Assembly (NCBI GenBank): GCA_002354005.1
Contig: DEKS01000096.1
Span: forward strand, 5,119-11,110
From: Bacteroidales bacterium UBA2716
Lineage (GTDB): Bacteria; Bacteroidota; Bacteroidia; Bacteroidales; UBA932
Length of the DNA stretch: 5,992 nt
Reading direction: 5' to 3'
A program made the translations under genes and the position numbers. Of the stretch, positions 5,859 through 5,992 are shown in pieces; position 1 is the first letter of the stretch, and each line of letters starts with the position of its first letter. The notes below the pieces were generated by a model, which was not told the origin of the DNA, did not search any database, and saw only the letters and a program-made list of their open reading frames with translations.

Positions 5859-5992
5859 TTAATTATTCTGTGTTTGAGCCAAGCCCGTTGCTTGCCGGAT
5901 GCTTTGTTCATCCACGCCCATTTCGCGCAGTTTCTTCGCAACAGCCGCCAAGGCGTTTGCTTCCCCTTCTGCACGTCCCTCTGCACGTCCTT
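5859..5992 (-). CDS. C-terminus of an Rpn/PD-(D/E)XK nuclease-family transposase-like protein (5' end outside window)
   Basis: The minus strand is open from the right edge to a TAA at 5859-5861 and encodes 43 C-terminal residues. They begin GRAEGRAEGEANALAAVAKK and continue through LREMGVD, the residues IRQATGLA and a short polar end. The EGR/AEG repeat followed by A-x2-A-K-K-L-(K/R)-E-M-G-(V/I)-D and I-x-x-A-T-G-L is the typical tail of Rpn-type PD-(D/E)XK nuclease or putative transposase proteins, which are abundant and multi-copy in Bacteroidales. Family members act in recombination-promoting DNA cleavage. The catalytic part lies outside the window, so activity and integrity cannot be judged. 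The assignment rests on this tail motif only. The gene converges on the AraC-type gene and has its own terminator. Confidence 0.72.
   Translation of the reverse strand, partial: GRAEGRAEGEANALAAVAKKLREMGVDEQSIRQATGLAQTQNN
5967..5990 (-). repeat. 12-bp tandem repeat inside the Rpn-type tail
   Basis: Two adjacent 12-base units (minus strand GGACGTGCAGAG and GGACGTGCAGAA) differ only at the last base and encode GRAE twice. More copies may continue beyond the window edge. Repeat-number variation at this point is common in the EGR region of this family. Confidence 0.7.

Noticed and set aside
5729..5992. Plus-strand frame open from ATG 5729 to the window end
   Set aside because: It is antisense to the Rpn-type tail and runs across that gene's terminator, and its Ser/Pro/Arg-rich translation resembles no protein family I know.

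Overview
The window looks like part of a gut- or rumen-type Bacteroidales genome with moderately high GC in its coding regions. The evidence is: several secreted lipoproteins, two of them MACPF (membrane attack complex/perforin) proteins of the kind common in Bacteroidales; a FISUMP-like (Fibrobacter succinogenes major paralogous) domain; a membrane-anchored AraC-type regulator; Bacteroidetes-style -7 promoter boxes (TAnnTTTG); no clear Shine-Dalgarno sequences; and the tail of an Rpn/PD-(D/E)XK-type transposase gene. I cannot name the genus.

Layout. Bases 1-4351 hold three closely packed plus-strand genes that look like one operon: (1) the C-terminal part of a MACPF protein carrying a FISUMP-like tail, cut by the left window edge; (2) a 392-residue lipoprotein of unknown family with eight cysteines besides the lipidated one; (3) a complete 584-residue MACPF lipoprotein whose distal half aligns with the first gene but which ends in a different C-terminal domain. 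The gaps are 1 bp (or an 11 bp overlap) and 3 bp. After 52 bp, which contain a good -7 box, comes an AraC-family regulator (4404-5546) with about eight predicted membrane segments and a C-terminal double helix-turn-helix. It ends in a strong intrinsic terminator (5581-5612).

Bases 5547-5858 are essentially non-coding. They contain a TGCGTA inverted repeat, the regulator terminator, a TATATTTG box followed by a hairpin (a possible small RNA), and a minus-strand terminator. That terminator serves the last feature, a minus-strand Rpn-type nuclease/transposase gene (5859-5992, partial) that runs off the right edge.

Working model (inference): two related but divergent pore-forming-type proteins and a cysteine-rich partner lipoprotein are made together and exported to the envelope or cell surface, possibly as a multi-component antibacterial or host-directed pore system. 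The neighbouring membrane-bound AraC regulator could sense an envelope or external signal and control them. Single-gene MACPF antimicrobial lipoproteins (the BSAPs) are known in Bacteroidales. The paired MACPF plus unknown lipoprotein plus membrane AraC arrangement is the most interesting aspect here.
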